From Pseudoalteromonas gelatinilytica (lineage in GTDB: Bacteria; Pseudomonadota; Gammaproteobacteria; Enterobacterales; Alteromonadaceae): a DNA stretch of 64,000 nucleotides. This document shows positions 1 through 8,298 of the stretch, piece by piece. The notes beneath the pieces were generated by a model. The model ran no database searches, was not told the DNA's origin, and saw only the letters and a list, made by a program, of their open reading frames with translations. The stretch spans positions 167,261-231,260 of the forward strand of contig NZ_LRRU01000007.1 in NCBI RefSeq assembly GCF_001641615.1, given 5' to 3'. The position numbers and the translations under genes were made by a program. Each line of letters begins with the position of its first letter. The first letter of the stretch is position 1.

Positions 1-231
1 CAAGGTGTTGATATCAGCGCTGATCATGCAGTCAAAACTGCGCTCTTGCGTGCTGTATAAGTGAATTTGCTCGTCGCTGTAAACGCACAAAATGGATTGT
101 TGCCAATCACGAACTTCAATCAGCAGCTGTTTATCAGCAATTGCTGCAAGCTTGCCCTGTAACTGGGGGTCTAGCGGCAGCAATTGATTAATGATTCGTT
201 CGACGAGTGATAACAGAGCGTTTGCTAACAT
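1..231 (-). CDS. ubiJ: UbiJ, ubiquinone biosynthesis accessory factor (N-terminal part, cut by window edge)
   Basis: The reading frame starts at an ATG whose complement lies at 229-231 and runs off the left edge of the window, giving 77 residues. The protein begins MLANALLSLVERIINQLLPL and continues into an SCP2-like lipid-binding fold. In gammaproteobacteria UbiJ helps assemble the cytosolic Ubi complex that modifies the ubiquinone ring, and its gene lies directly downstream of ubiE, as here (28 bases apart, same strand). ubiB would be expected beyond the edge. The identification rests on the start of the protein and on synteny, since the rest is not visible. Confidence 0.8.
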   Translation of the reverse strand, partial: MLANALLSLVERIINQLLPLDPQLQGKLAAIADKQLLIEVRDWQQSILCVYSDEQIHLYSTQERSFDCMISADINTL

Positions 232-259
232 CGCGTTACCTACTTACTTTACAGAATTT

Positions 260-1015
260 CTAGTATTTAAAACCACGGTGAAGGGCAACAATACCGCCAG
301 TTAGATTTTGATAGCTCGTTTGTTCAAAACCGGCATCTTCCATCATCCCTTTCAATGTTTCTTGGTCTGGATGCATACGGATTGATTCAGCAAGGTATTG
401 GTAAGACTCGCTGTCATTTGCCACTAACTGACCCATCTTAGGTAAGATATTGAATGAATAGAAGTCGTAAGCTTTGCTTAGCGCTTCGTGTTCTGGTTTC
501 GAGAACTCAAGCACAAGTAAGCGGCCGCCCGGCTTAAGAATACGATACATTGAGCGAAGTGCTTTATCTTTATCGGTCACGTTACGAAGACCAAAGGCAA
601 TCGTAATTAAATCAAAGCTGTTGTCAGGAAATGGCAATGCTTCGGCATTCATTTGTACATATTCAATATTGCCAACACGACCAAGATTACGCAGTTTCTC
701 GCGGCCAACTTTCAGCATTGAAGAGTTGATATCGCCTAAGATAACTTGACCCGTTTCACCAACTAACTGACTAAATTTAGCGGTCAAATCACCTGTACCG
801 CCAGCAAGGTCTAATACATAGTGACCTTTACGAACACCAGAACTTGCAATAGTTTGGCGTTTCCATAAACGATGAATACCGAACGACATTAGATCATTCA
901 TTACGTCATACTTTGCAGCGACTGAGTGGAATACATCTGCAACCATTGATGCTTTGTCGTTTTCAGCAACGGTTTTATAGCCAAAATGCGTGGTCTTTTC
1001 TTGATTCTCGTTCAT
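260..1015 (-). CDS. ubiE: UbiE, ubiquinone/menaquinone C-methyltransferase
   Basis: This 251-residue protein has the same length as E. coli UbiE. It methylates the benzoquinol ring in ubiquinone synthesis (and demethylmenaquinol where that is made), using S-adenosylmethionine. The SAM-binding motif [11 protein letters not shown] is at residues 67-77, and the family block [17 protein letters not shown] follows further on. The N-terminal region ([24 protein letters not shown]) is typical of UbiE. It is the first gene of a minus-strand ubiE-ubiJ pair and ubiJ starts 28 bases after its stop. Nothing unusual is seen. Confidence 0.97.
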   Translation of the reverse strand: MNENQEKTTHFGYKTVAENDKASMVADVFHSVAAKYDVMNDLMSFGIHRLWKRQTIASSGVRKGHYVLDLAGGTGDLTAKFSQLVGETGQVILGDINSSMLKVGREKLRNLGRVGNIEYVQMNAEALPFPDNSFDLITIAFGLRNVTDKDKALRSMYRILKPGGRLLVLEFSKPEHEALSKAYDFYSFNILPKMGQLVANDSESYQYLAESIRMHPDQETLKGMMEDAGFEQTSYQNLTGGIVALHRGFKY

Positions 1016-1136
1016 GATTAATCTCTATCGTGGCAATAAAGACTAGTGTACTTGATTGTAGCTGTGGGGTGCAATTTGATTATAACTAAATCATCAGATT
1101 AGCGTGGCTTTTCATGACTTAGCGCAGTTTTAAACT

Positions 1137-2141
1137 TTATTGGCCGGCAATAAAACTACTTTGCCCTAGTGACTTTGCTTTTGCTGCTGCTAAAGATGCT
1201 TTTCGGGCTAAACTGTTAAAGTCGCCATCACCTTCATGTTTCGCGATCCCTAGAGCTAGGGTAATCGCGGGGAGTTTAGTGCCATTTTTGGAGCTGACAA
1301 AACGTAGCTTTTCGACACCATTTCGTACTTTTTCGGCAATTAAGTTCGCCGTTTCAGGCTCTATATCAGCAAGTAAAATGGTAAACTCATCTTTACTTGT
1401 ACGCCCAGGTAAACCGCTTTCACGCACGTACTTTTGCACTTGCTTCGCGACTTTATTTAAAATCACCTCACCAATCACATCGCCATAGTTTTCAATAAAA
1501 TGGTTTAAGTTCTCAATATGAATAGAAATCGCACAAACCGCTTTATTTTGACCAACCCAGAGTTGGGTTTGTTGATTTAAGTAATGGCGTTTGTATAAGC
1601 CAGTTTGCTGGTCGGTGATATGTTGCTTACGTAATTGGGTGAGTTGTTTTTGGGTTTTTTCTTGAAGTGCTTTTGCCTTTGCTATTTCTTGCTTAAATTG
1701 ACGATGTTGATTGAGCAGCACTTCAGACTGTTTACTGAGCATTTTTAATGCGTGGCGCGTTTGCTCAATGTTGTTTTCATCAATTGAATGCACACAATCG
1801 GTAATTTGTTCGGCAAAGCGCACAATGTTTTGTTCGTTATTGCTGGCATTACGCGAAAGGGTATTTATAACCGAGTCAACATTGCGAACAATCGCCGTTT
1901 TCATTTTATGGCCTTGTTCCATAAAATCGAAATACAACTGTTCTACATAAACACAATCGATGGTTTTTCTTTGTGCGACTGCACGGTCAATAGCGGCGTT
2001 AAGTTTTGGATTAGATTGGCTGACGTAGGTATAAACAACCTGATAGTTTAGTGGTGACGGCGGTAATGCGTGATGTTCTAAAAAGATACATACCTTTGTC
2101 ATTTTTTCTTGAGCAATAGCCATGGAATCATGGAACATCAT
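1137..2141 (-). CDS. GGDEF-family protein with a degenerate active site
   Basis: The 334-residue protein has an N-terminal helical region (to about residue 100) of a kind seen before diguanylate cyclase domains, a coiled-coil-like Gln/Lys-rich stretch at about 130-175, and a C-terminal GGDEF fold. The signature is altered: where GGDEF is expected the sequence reads SKDEF (in GRTSKDEFTILL), and the usual metal-binding aspartate of the first motif is absent (SIHIENLNHFIENYGD). Both changes argue against cyclic-di-GMP synthesis. No RxxD inhibitory site is seen before the motif. It may act as an effector or have another signalling role. No transmembrane segment or signal peptide is seen, so it is probably cytoplasmic. 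Confidence 0.8.
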   Translation of the reverse strand: MMFHDSMAIAQEKMTKVCIFLEHHALPPSPLNYQVVYTYVSQSNPKLNAAIDRAVAQRKTIDCVYVEQLYFDFMEQGHKMKTAIVRNVDSVINTLSRNASNNEQNIVRFAEQITDCVHSIDENNIEQTRHALKMLSKQSEVLLNQHRQFKQEIAKAKALQEKTQKQLTQLRKQHITDQQTGLYKRHYLNQQTQLWVGQNKAVCAISIHIENLNHFIENYGDVIGEVILNKVAKQVQKYVRESGLPGRTSKDEFTILLADIEPETANLIAEKVRNGVEKLRFVSSKNGTKLPAITLALGIAKHEGDGDFNSLARKASLAAAKAKSLGQSSFIAGQ

Positions 2142-2482
2142 TTTTCAATACCACTAAATACGCATATCAACCAATTAATAATCTCTTCCGTAAGGTGTAT
2201 TTGCTTCCAAGCATAAATACTGAGTCTACAGTAATCTGTAATCAACCTATTTAAAAGCAAAATCGCTAACTTTGGAACTTAAATTTGTTTCGTTTGTGTC
2301 TATTAGCTGATTTTCTCAACAACTTTAACAAGTGTAATTAAAAATTGTTTAAAGCTTGCTCACTGTTGTTTACACAGCGCTGCTAATTTAAGCGCATTTA
2401 ACCTGAGCTTGGTCGCATTTGCTTGGGTTTTAGCCAGTGCTGCGCTACTTTAGCGATACTGATTAAAACTAAAAAGAATGCT
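2142..2482. other. Intergenic region between divergent genes
   Basis: This 341-base AT-rich stretch separates the divergent GGDEF gene and the DUF885 lipoprotein gene and must hold both promoters. I see no convincing -35/-10 pair, RNA gene or strong inverted repeat in it. Confidence 0.4.
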
Positions 2483-4261
2483 ATGAAACAAACACTGTCG
2501 CGAACTTTAAACCGCTCTGTTATTGCGGTTGCTTTAGCGTGTACTTTAAGCGCTTGTCAGGTAACAAATATTGATGCTGATCAGCAATTTACTCAAGTAG
2601 CCGAAAATATTGTTAATTATCGCCAAAGCATCAGCCCATATGGCAAAGAAAATGGCGTAGATGGGTATTTATTAGAAAATCTATCGGCTGAATTTTTAGA
2701 GCAAAAATACAAGAAGAATACTGAATTACTTGCTGAGCTAGATGCTATAGACCGTGATAAGTTATCTGAAGAAAACCGCATTAACCTGACTATTTTGCGT
2801 GGCCAAGTGCAAAATAGTGTCGATGAATATGTCTTCAATACGCACTATATGCCACTGACATCTGAGTATGGGTTTCATTCTAGCTTGTCGTTTATGGTTT
2901 CTAGCTCTGATTACACAAAACCGCAAGACTACCAGTTATACCTTGCTAAATTGCAGCAAATTCCCCGCTATTTCTCGCAAAATATCGGCTGGATGCGCAA
3001 AGGTCTTGAAGTGGGTTTAACCCAACCAAAGGCTGTGTTAGAAGGCTATCAAGACTCTATTACGGCTTATATTGTTGATGATGCTACCCAGTCTGAATTT
3101 TACAAACCATTCTTAAATAACACGGCAGGTTTGAGTGATAGCGAATTTGCTGCATTACAAAAGCAAGCACAAACCATTATTAAAGAACAGGTTATTCCGG
3201 CTTATCAAGGTTACTTAACTTTCTTTAATAACGAATATCAACCGGGTGCACGTACTGACATTGGCATTTCAAGTACACCAAATGGTAAGGCGTTTTATGA
3301 AAATCGCGCCAAGTATTACACCACTACTGATATGACGCCGAAAGAAATCCATGAGCTGGGTTTACAAGAAGTCGCGCGTATTCGTGCAGAAATGGAAAAA
3401 ATTATTGAGAAAGTAGGTTTTGAAGGCTCGTTTGCTGATTTTGTCCACTTTTTACGAACTGATCCGCAATTTTACGCAAAAACACCGAAAGATTTGCTAA
3501 AAGAAGCGTCTTACATCGCCAAGAAAATGGATGCGCAGTTACCTAAATTATTCCATACCTTACCGAGAATGCCGTACGGTGTTGCGCCAGTGCCTGAGAG
3601 TATTGCCCCTAAATATACAACGGGTCGTTACTCAGGGTCTCGTCGTGATGATCAAGCGGGTTATTACTGGGTTAATACCTATGCGCTAGATAAGCGCCCG
3701 TTGTATGTTCTTGAAGCATTAACCCTACACGAAGCTGTACCTGGTCATCATTTACAAATTTCACTTAATGCTGAACTTGAGTCATTACCAAGCTATCGCC
3801 GCAATGCATATTTGTCGGCATTTGGCGAAGGTTGGGGCTTATATTCGGAATTTTTAGGTATCGAAGCGGGCTTTTACCAAGACCCATACAGTGACTTTGG
3901 TCGATTAACCTATGAAATGTGGCGTGCTGCGCGTTTAGTGGTTGATACAGGTATGCATATGTATGGCTGGAGTCGCGAACGCGCAATGAAATTTATGAGC
4001 GAAAACACCGCGCTTTCATTACATAACGTGAAGACTGAAACCGACCGTTATATTTCATGGCCTGCACAAGCGTTGTCATACAAAATTGGTGAGCTAACGA
4101 TTAAACGTTTACGCCATGAAGCAGAGCAAGCGCTTGGCCAAGACTTTGATATTCGCGAATTCCACCATCAAATATTACGTCATGGCTCAGTGCCAATGTC
4201 GGTGCTTGAAGAGCAAATTCAACTTTATATTAAAGCTGAGCTAGCAAAACGAGCAGCATAG
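2483..4261 (+). CDS. DUF885-family lipoprotein, putative zinc metallopeptidase
   Basis: The chosen start is the ATG at 2483, because it gives a clean lipoprotein signal (MKQTLSRTLNRSVIAVALAC with lipobox LSAC). An upstream in-frame start at 2423 would bury the signal behind 20 extra residues. The mature protein of about 570 residues belongs to the DUF885 family, which resembles M32/M2-type metallopeptidases. The zinc motif HEAVPGHH (HExxxGH type) lies around residue 416, with GEGWGLYSE about 33 residues later supplying a likely third ligand. It should be anchored in an outer or inner membrane facing the periplasm. The substrate is unknown. A terminator hairpin follows directly, so it looks monocistronic. 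Confidence 0.85.
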   Translation: MKQTLSRTLNRSVIAVALACTLSACQVTNIDADQQFTQVAENIVNYRQSISPYGKENGVDGYLLENLSAEFLEQKYKKNTELLAELDAIDRDKLSEENRINLTILRGQVQNSVDEYVFNTHYMPLTSEYGFHSSLSFMVSSSDYTKPQDYQLYLAKLQQIPRYFSQNIGWMRKGLEVGLTQPKAVLEGYQDSITAYIVDDATQSEFYKPFLNNTAGLSDSEFAALQKQAQTIIKEQVIPAYQGYLTFFNNEYQPGARTDIGISSTPNGKAFYENRAKYYTTTDMTPKEIHELGLQEVARIRAEMEKIIEKVGFEGSFADFVHFLRTDPQFYAKTPKDLLKEASYIAKKMDAQLPKLFHTLPRMPYGVAPVPESIAPKYTTGRYSGSRRDDQAGYYWVNTYALDKRPLYVLEALTLHEAVPGHHLQISLNAELESLPSYRRNAYLSAFGEGWGLYSEFLGIEAGFYQDPYSDFGRLTYEMWRAARLVVDTGMHMYGWSRERAMKFMSENTALSLHNVKTETDRYISWPAQALSYKIGELTIKRLRHEAEQALGQDFDIREFHHQILRHGSVPMSVLEEQIQLYIKAELAKRAA

Positions 4262-4270
4262 CAGATGAGA

Positions 4271-4299
4271 AAGGCGTGATTTACATCACGCCTTTTTTG
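4271..4299 (+). terminator. Rho-independent terminator after the DUF885 gene
   Basis: AAGGCGTGAT and ATCACGCCTT form a perfect 10-bp stem around a TTAC loop, followed by a T-run. It starts 9 bases after the stop codon. Confidence 0.9.
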
Positions 4300-4364
4300 T
4301 TTATTGCACGTAATATAAACACCTTATATGCTTTGAAGGATGTCATTTCACAAAGGGGCCTTGG

Positions 4365-5849
4365 ATGAGTGATTTTATAATTTTTAGTATCGATGTTTTT
4401 GCCAGCTTATTTATTTTTGCACTCGGGATAGGTTTGCTGGTGATTGTGTGCTTTTACATTAGTGATGTGACGCAGTCTAAACAGGCGATTCGCCGTAATT
4501 ACCCGGTGATCGGCCGCTTTCGTTATTTCTTTGAGCGCCAAGGTGAATTCTTCCGTCAATACTTCTTTGCAATGGATAGAGAAGAGTTGCCATTTAACCG
4601 TGCTGATCGAAGCTGGGTTTATCGTGCTGCGAAAAATGTTGACCGTACTACGGCCTTTGGCTCAACACAAAGTCTTGAGGCAACGGGCACTGTGATGTTT
4701 ATGAACTGTGCGTTTCCAACCTTAGATGAAGATGCACTTGACCCTAGTGAAGTCACGTTAGGGCCTTATTGCCAAACTCCTTATACAACAAACTCGTTAT
4801 TTAATATTTCTGGTATGAGCTTTGGTGCCTTATCTAAGCCTGCTGTTCGTGCGTTATCGCGAGGTGCAAAGTTAGCAGGCTGTTGGATGAATACAGGCGA
4901 AGGTGGGCTCAGTCCTTATCACCTTGAAGGTGGTGCAGATATTGTGTTTCAGATTGGCACGGCAAAATATGGTGTACGAGATGAGCACGGCAAATTAAGC
5001 ATCGAAAAACTCAAAGCAATTGCTGAGCATGAACAAGTTAAAATGTTCGAAATTAAAATGAGTCAAGGTGCCAAACCCGGTAAAGGGGGGATGTTACCAG
5101 GGCGTAAAGTGACTGCTGAAATTGCAAAGATCCGGGGCATTCCTGAAGGGCATGACTCGATTAGTCCAAATGGTCACCCAGAGATTAAATGCCCAGCAGA
5201 TTTACTCGATATGATTGAAACGGTACGCAGTACCACAGGTAAACCAACCGGTTTTAAAGCGGTGATTGGTGAATACACTTGGCTCGAAACCTTGTTCAGT
5301 GAAATTAATAACCGAGGCATTGAATCAGCGCCTGATTTCATCACTATTGATAGTGCCGACGGCGGTACGGGCGCAGCTCCTCAACCCTTGATGGATTCAG
5401 TTGGTTTACCGCTTCGAGAGAGCTTGCCTTTGGTTGTCGATCTGCTAAAAAAACATGGTCTCAGAGAGCGAGTGAAAGTGATTGCATCGGGTAAGCTAAT
5501 CGTACCGTCAAAAGTGGCTTGGGCATTGGCACTTGGGGCTGATTTTATTGTTTCGGCGCGCGGTCATATGTTTTCGCTAGGTTGTATTCAGGCTCTGCAG
5601 TGTAATAAAGATACCTGTCCGACCGGTATTACGACTCACAATGAACGCTTACAACGAGGCTTAGATGTGACCGATAAGGCACAGCGTGTCGCTAATTATA
5701 ATAAGTTTATTCACTATGGTGCAGGGCTGATTGCTCACTCGTGTGGTGTATCAAGTGCCCGTGAGTTAGCTCGCCAGCATGTGCGTGTAGTACAGGAGAA
5801 TGGTTTATCAGAGCCGCTCGATAAAATGTATGAGCACTACAATAAATAA
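4365..5849 (+). CDS. FMN-binding glutamate synthase (GltB-like) family protein, membrane-anchored
   Basis: The 494-residue protein has one hydrophobic N-terminal segment (about residues 5-30) followed by the FMN/iron-sulfur synthase domain of large-subunit glutamate synthase. Visible family motifs are SGMSFGALSKPAVRALSRGA, GEGGLSPYH, DGGTGAAPQPL and the cysteine cluster CIQALQCNKDTCPTG, which matches the 3Fe-4S ligands. It lacks the glutaminase domain, the central domain and the C-terminal GXGXG beta-helix of true GltB. No gltD-like gene is adjacent. It is therefore probably an orphan FMN oxidoreductase of unknown substrate rather than an ammonia-assimilating enzyme. Confidence 0.85.
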   Translation: MSDFIIFSIDVFASLFIFALGIGLLVIVCFYISDVTQSKQAIRRNYPVIGRFRYFFERQGEFFRQYFFAMDREELPFNRADRSWVYRAAKNVDRTTAFGSTQSLEATGTVMFMNCAFPTLDEDALDPSEVTLGPYCQTPYTTNSLFNISGMSFGALSKPAVRALSRGAKLAGCWMNTGEGGLSPYHLEGGADIVFQIGTAKYGVRDEHGKLSIEKLKAIAEHEQVKMFEIKMSQGAKPGKGGMLPGRKVTAEIAKIRGIPEGHDSISPNGHPEIKCPADLLDMIETVRSTTGKPTGFKAVIGEYTWLETLFSEINNRGIESAPDFITIDSADGGTGAAPQPLMDSVGLPLRESLPLVVDLLKKHGLRERVKVIASGKLIVPSKVAWALALGADFIVSARGHMFSLGCIQALQCNKDTCPTGITTHNERLQRGLDVTDKAQRVANYNKFIHYGAGLIAHSCGVSSARELARQHVRVVQENGLSEPLDKMYEHYNK

Positions 5850-5870
5850 TCTAGTTGAGTTGAATAATTA

Positions 5871-5895
5871 AAAGGCGCATTGAGCGCCTTTTTAC
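5871..5895. terminator. Bidirectional terminator between convergent genes
   Basis: AAAGGCGC and GCGCCTTT form a stem around ATTGA with T-runs on both strands. It lies between the GltB-like gene and the convergent mtnK. Confidence 0.88.
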
Positions 5896-5905
5896 TTTTT
5901 GCTAG

Positions 5906-7123
5906 TTAATTTAATAAACTGATTAATAAAGAAAAGAACTCGTCTTTATTGTTACAGCTTGTGGCATTGAGCATCAGTTGCTCGCCAAGTACGAGTGTTT
6001 GTTGTTGTACTGCTAAACGCGCTTGTTCATCTTCAATTCCATCGATATCAGCAACATGGGCTAAACCAATAGTACGGCGAATAAGTTCAGCGCCACAGTA
6101 ACCAATTGCATCACGCAATACGTGTTGTAAGTAATCTTCGATAAAGGCGCGGTTTGCAAAGCTAATATCAGTTGCTTCGCTGCTTGCTAGGTTTAACCAA
6201 TGTTGTTCAAATTGGCTGTAACAGTCTTGTAAGCAGGTTAATAAATGAGTTTGAAACTGACGGCGCTTTGCTTGTTCGGCAATACGTCCATTTTGGGCAC
6301 AGTAATTTAGTAACAAATTACCCATAAATGAGCCGATATCGAAACCAACAGGGCCAAAAAAACCGAACTCTGGGTCGATCATTTTAGTGGTTTTGCTATC
6401 AACAAAAATGCTGCCACTATGCATATCGCCATGCAATAAAGTTTGCGGGCATGATAAGAATTTCGCTTTTAATTTCGCTGCTGCTAGTTTTAAAGCATCA
6501 TTATTACGAATACTTTCGACGTGCTCAGTAAGCTCTGCAGGGAAATTATTGCGCTCATGTTCAATGTACGGATCAGTGAAAAATAAGTCTTCCGTGATCT
6601 TACATAAATCAGGGTTAATAAATTGACTGACTTTGGCTTTTTTATCTTCAGCAGATAAATAAAAGTCTGAGTTATAAAAGCCTGTACGGCTTAAATACAG
6701 TGCAACATGATTGGCCAGTAATGGGAATTGCTCGGCCTTGATTTGTGCGCCACGTAAAATTTGTAGGTCGCCTAAATCTTCTAATACGGTTAACGCCAAC
6801 TCGACATTGTGATGCAGTATTGCCACAGTATGTTCAGGGCATAACTGACCATGATTAATCAATACTTCAGCTTCAATGCGTGCGCGGTCTAACGATAACG
6901 GCCATGACTCACCTACACAACGGGCGTAAGGAAGTGCCTGCTTTAAAATTACACTGTTGTTGTGCTGATCAGCAACCCGAAAAACTAAGTTTAAGTTTCC
7001 ATCACCAAATTCGTATGCAGTCAGTGTTGCATCAGCAGCGAATACTGAGCTTAACTCATTTTCGATAAGTTTTTTAATGTAATCAACAGCATGCTCTGCA
7101 GTGAAGGCAGTATAGTTAGCCAT
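5906..7123 (-). CDS. mtnK: MtnK, S-methyl-5-thioribose kinase
   Basis: This 405-residue protein phosphorylates methylthioribose to methylthioribose-1-phosphate with ATP, the first committed salvage step after MTA nucleosidase. It has the aminoglycoside-phosphotransferase fold: FGDGNLNLVFRV nucleotide loop at about 39-50, catalytic-loop HGDMHSGSIF at 231-240 and metal motif DPEFGF at 250-255. The length is typical of MtnK. It is divergent from mtnA, whose product uses its product, and the shared 145-base intergenic region carries a putative MetJ operator. A bidirectional terminator lies after its stop. Confidence 0.95.
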   Translation of the reverse strand: MANYTAFTAEHAVDYIKKLIENELSSVFAADATLTAYEFGDGNLNLVFRVADQHNNSVILKQALPYARCVGESWPLSLDRARIEAEVLINHGQLCPEHTVAILHHNVELALTVLEDLGDLQILRGAQIKAEQFPLLANHVALYLSRTGFYNSDFYLSAEDKKAKVSQFINPDLCKITEDLFFTDPYIEHERNNFPAELTEHVESIRNNDALKLAAAKLKAKFLSCPQTLLHGDMHSGSIFVDSKTTKMIDPEFGFFGPVGFDIGSFMGNLLLNYCAQNGRIAEQAKRRQFQTHLLTCLQDCYSQFEQHWLNLASSEATDISFANRAFIEDYLQHVLRDAIGYCGAELIRRTIGLAHVADIDGIEDEQARLAVQQQTLVLGEQLMLNATSCNNKDEFFSLLISLLN

Positions 7124-7176
7124 AGCTTTATCTCGTAATACAATTAACTTTAAGCATTCTATACCTGTAACCGTTT

Positions 7177-7192
7177 AGATGTCCATACATCT
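7177..7192. promoter_or_regulatory. Putative MetJ operator (met boxes) between mtnK and mtnA
   Basis: Two adjacent 8-mers, AGATGTCC and ATACATCT, each match the MetJ consensus AGACGTCT at 6 of 8 positions and together form a near palindrome. A weaker third box, AACCGTTT, adjoins on the left at 7169-7176. The same arrangement occurs at 12785-12800 in the other mtn promoter region. MetJ bound to S-adenosylmethionine would repress both divergent genes. The assignment is by consensus match and context. Confidence 0.75.
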
Positions 7193-7268
7193 AGCTTGTT
7201 AGTTGTCAAAACTGATGTAAAATAACTATTCACTTAAATTAGTTTTTCATTAGTAATTCGGATTCAGT

Positions 7269-8294
7269 ATGCAAGATCTCATCGCCAGCAGTATTAAATA
7301 TCAGCAAGGTACGTTAACCGTGCTTGACCAGTATTTGTTGCCACATCAACAGCATTGGCATGTGTGCAATGATGTTGAAACGATGAAAGACCTGATCTTG
7401 ACCTTGAAAATTAGAGGCGCACCTTTAATTGGCTTAGGAGCGAGTTTATTGGTTGCACATTTAGCAGAGCAGGGCATGAGTCAGTCAGCACTTGCGGTTG
7501 CTATAGATGAACTAGAAGCAACCCGCCCAACCGCCGTTAACCTAATGCACTGTATGGCCAAGTTACGTACAGCACTGATAGAGACTGATTATGTTGCTGC
7601 TGTTGTCGCGACTGCTGAACAGTTATTTAAAGAAGATATTGCCCTTTGCGATAGCATGGCAGAACGTGGTGCAGCCTTGGTTGATAAAGGCGATAACATT
7701 TTAACGCACTGTAATACAGGTGCGTTGGCAACGGCTGGTGTAGGCACTGCATTAGGTGTGATTTATAAAGCGCAGCAACGCCATGGTGATATTCATGTTT
7801 GGGTTGATGAGACACGACCGTTACTGCAAGGCGGTCGCTTAACAGCTTTTGAGCTTGAGCGTTGGCAAATCCCTTATACTTTGATTTGCGATAACATGGC
7901 AGCCAGTTTAATGGCTGCGGGCAAAGTAGATAAAATCTTTGTAGGTGCAGACCGTATTGCTGCAAACGGTGACTTTGCAAATAAAGTCGGCACTTATAAC
8001 CTCGCTGTGTTAGCGCATTTCCATAACATTCCATTTTATGTCGTTGCGCCACTTACGACGCTTGATACACAAACGGTGTGTGGTGCCGATATCGAAATTG
8101 AGCAACGCAGTCCCAACGAAGTGCGCGGTGTTAGCGGTAGTTTTGGTGAAGCGATGTGGGCACCGACTAACGCAAAGGTTTATAACCCGGCATTTGATGT
8201 TACACCGGCTAGCCTAGTCACAGGCTGGGTGCTCGATAGCGGCGTTTATAACCAATCCGATATCGAGCAAGGTGTTCTAAAGCAGCTAAAGTAG
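7269..8294 (+). CDS. mtnA: MtnA, methylthioribose-1-phosphate isomerase
   Basis: This 341-residue protein converts methylthioribose-1-phosphate to methylthioribulose-1-phosphate. It belongs to the eIF2B-alpha-like isomerases. The catalytic cysteine is C148 in LTHCNTGALATAG and the catalytic aspartate is D228 in VGADRIAANGD, with DETRPLLQGGRLTAFEL at 180-196 also typical. The start at 7269 gives a protein of the usual length. It is divergent from mtnK and faces the membrane regulator gene at 8299, with only 4 bases between the two stop codons. Confidence 0.96.
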   Translation: MQDLIASSIKYQQGTLTVLDQYLLPHQQHWHVCNDVETMKDLILTLKIRGAPLIGLGASLLVAHLAEQGMSQSALAVAIDELEATRPTAVNLMHCMAKLRTALIETDYVAAVVATAEQLFKEDIALCDSMAERGAALVDKGDNILTHCNTGALATAGVGTALGVIYKAQQRHGDIHVWVDETRPLLQGGRLTAFELERWQIPYTLICDNMAASLMAAGKVDKIFVGADRIAANGDFANKVGTYNLAVLAHFHNIPFYVVAPLTTLDTQTVCGADIEIEQRSPNEVRGVSGSFGEAMWAPTNAKVYNPAFDVTPASLVTGWVLDSGVYNQSDIEQGVLKQLK

Positions 8295-8298
8295 AAAA

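Noticed and set aside
7124..7268. A SAM riboswitch for the mtn genes.
   Set aside because: The leader is too short and shows no riboswitch-like stem arrangement. Paired met boxes are the better explanation.
7627..8052. A 141-codon frame antisense to mtnA.
   Set aside because: It lies wholly inside a well-identified gene, and its protein is rich in Tyr, His and Gln as expected for an antisense reading.
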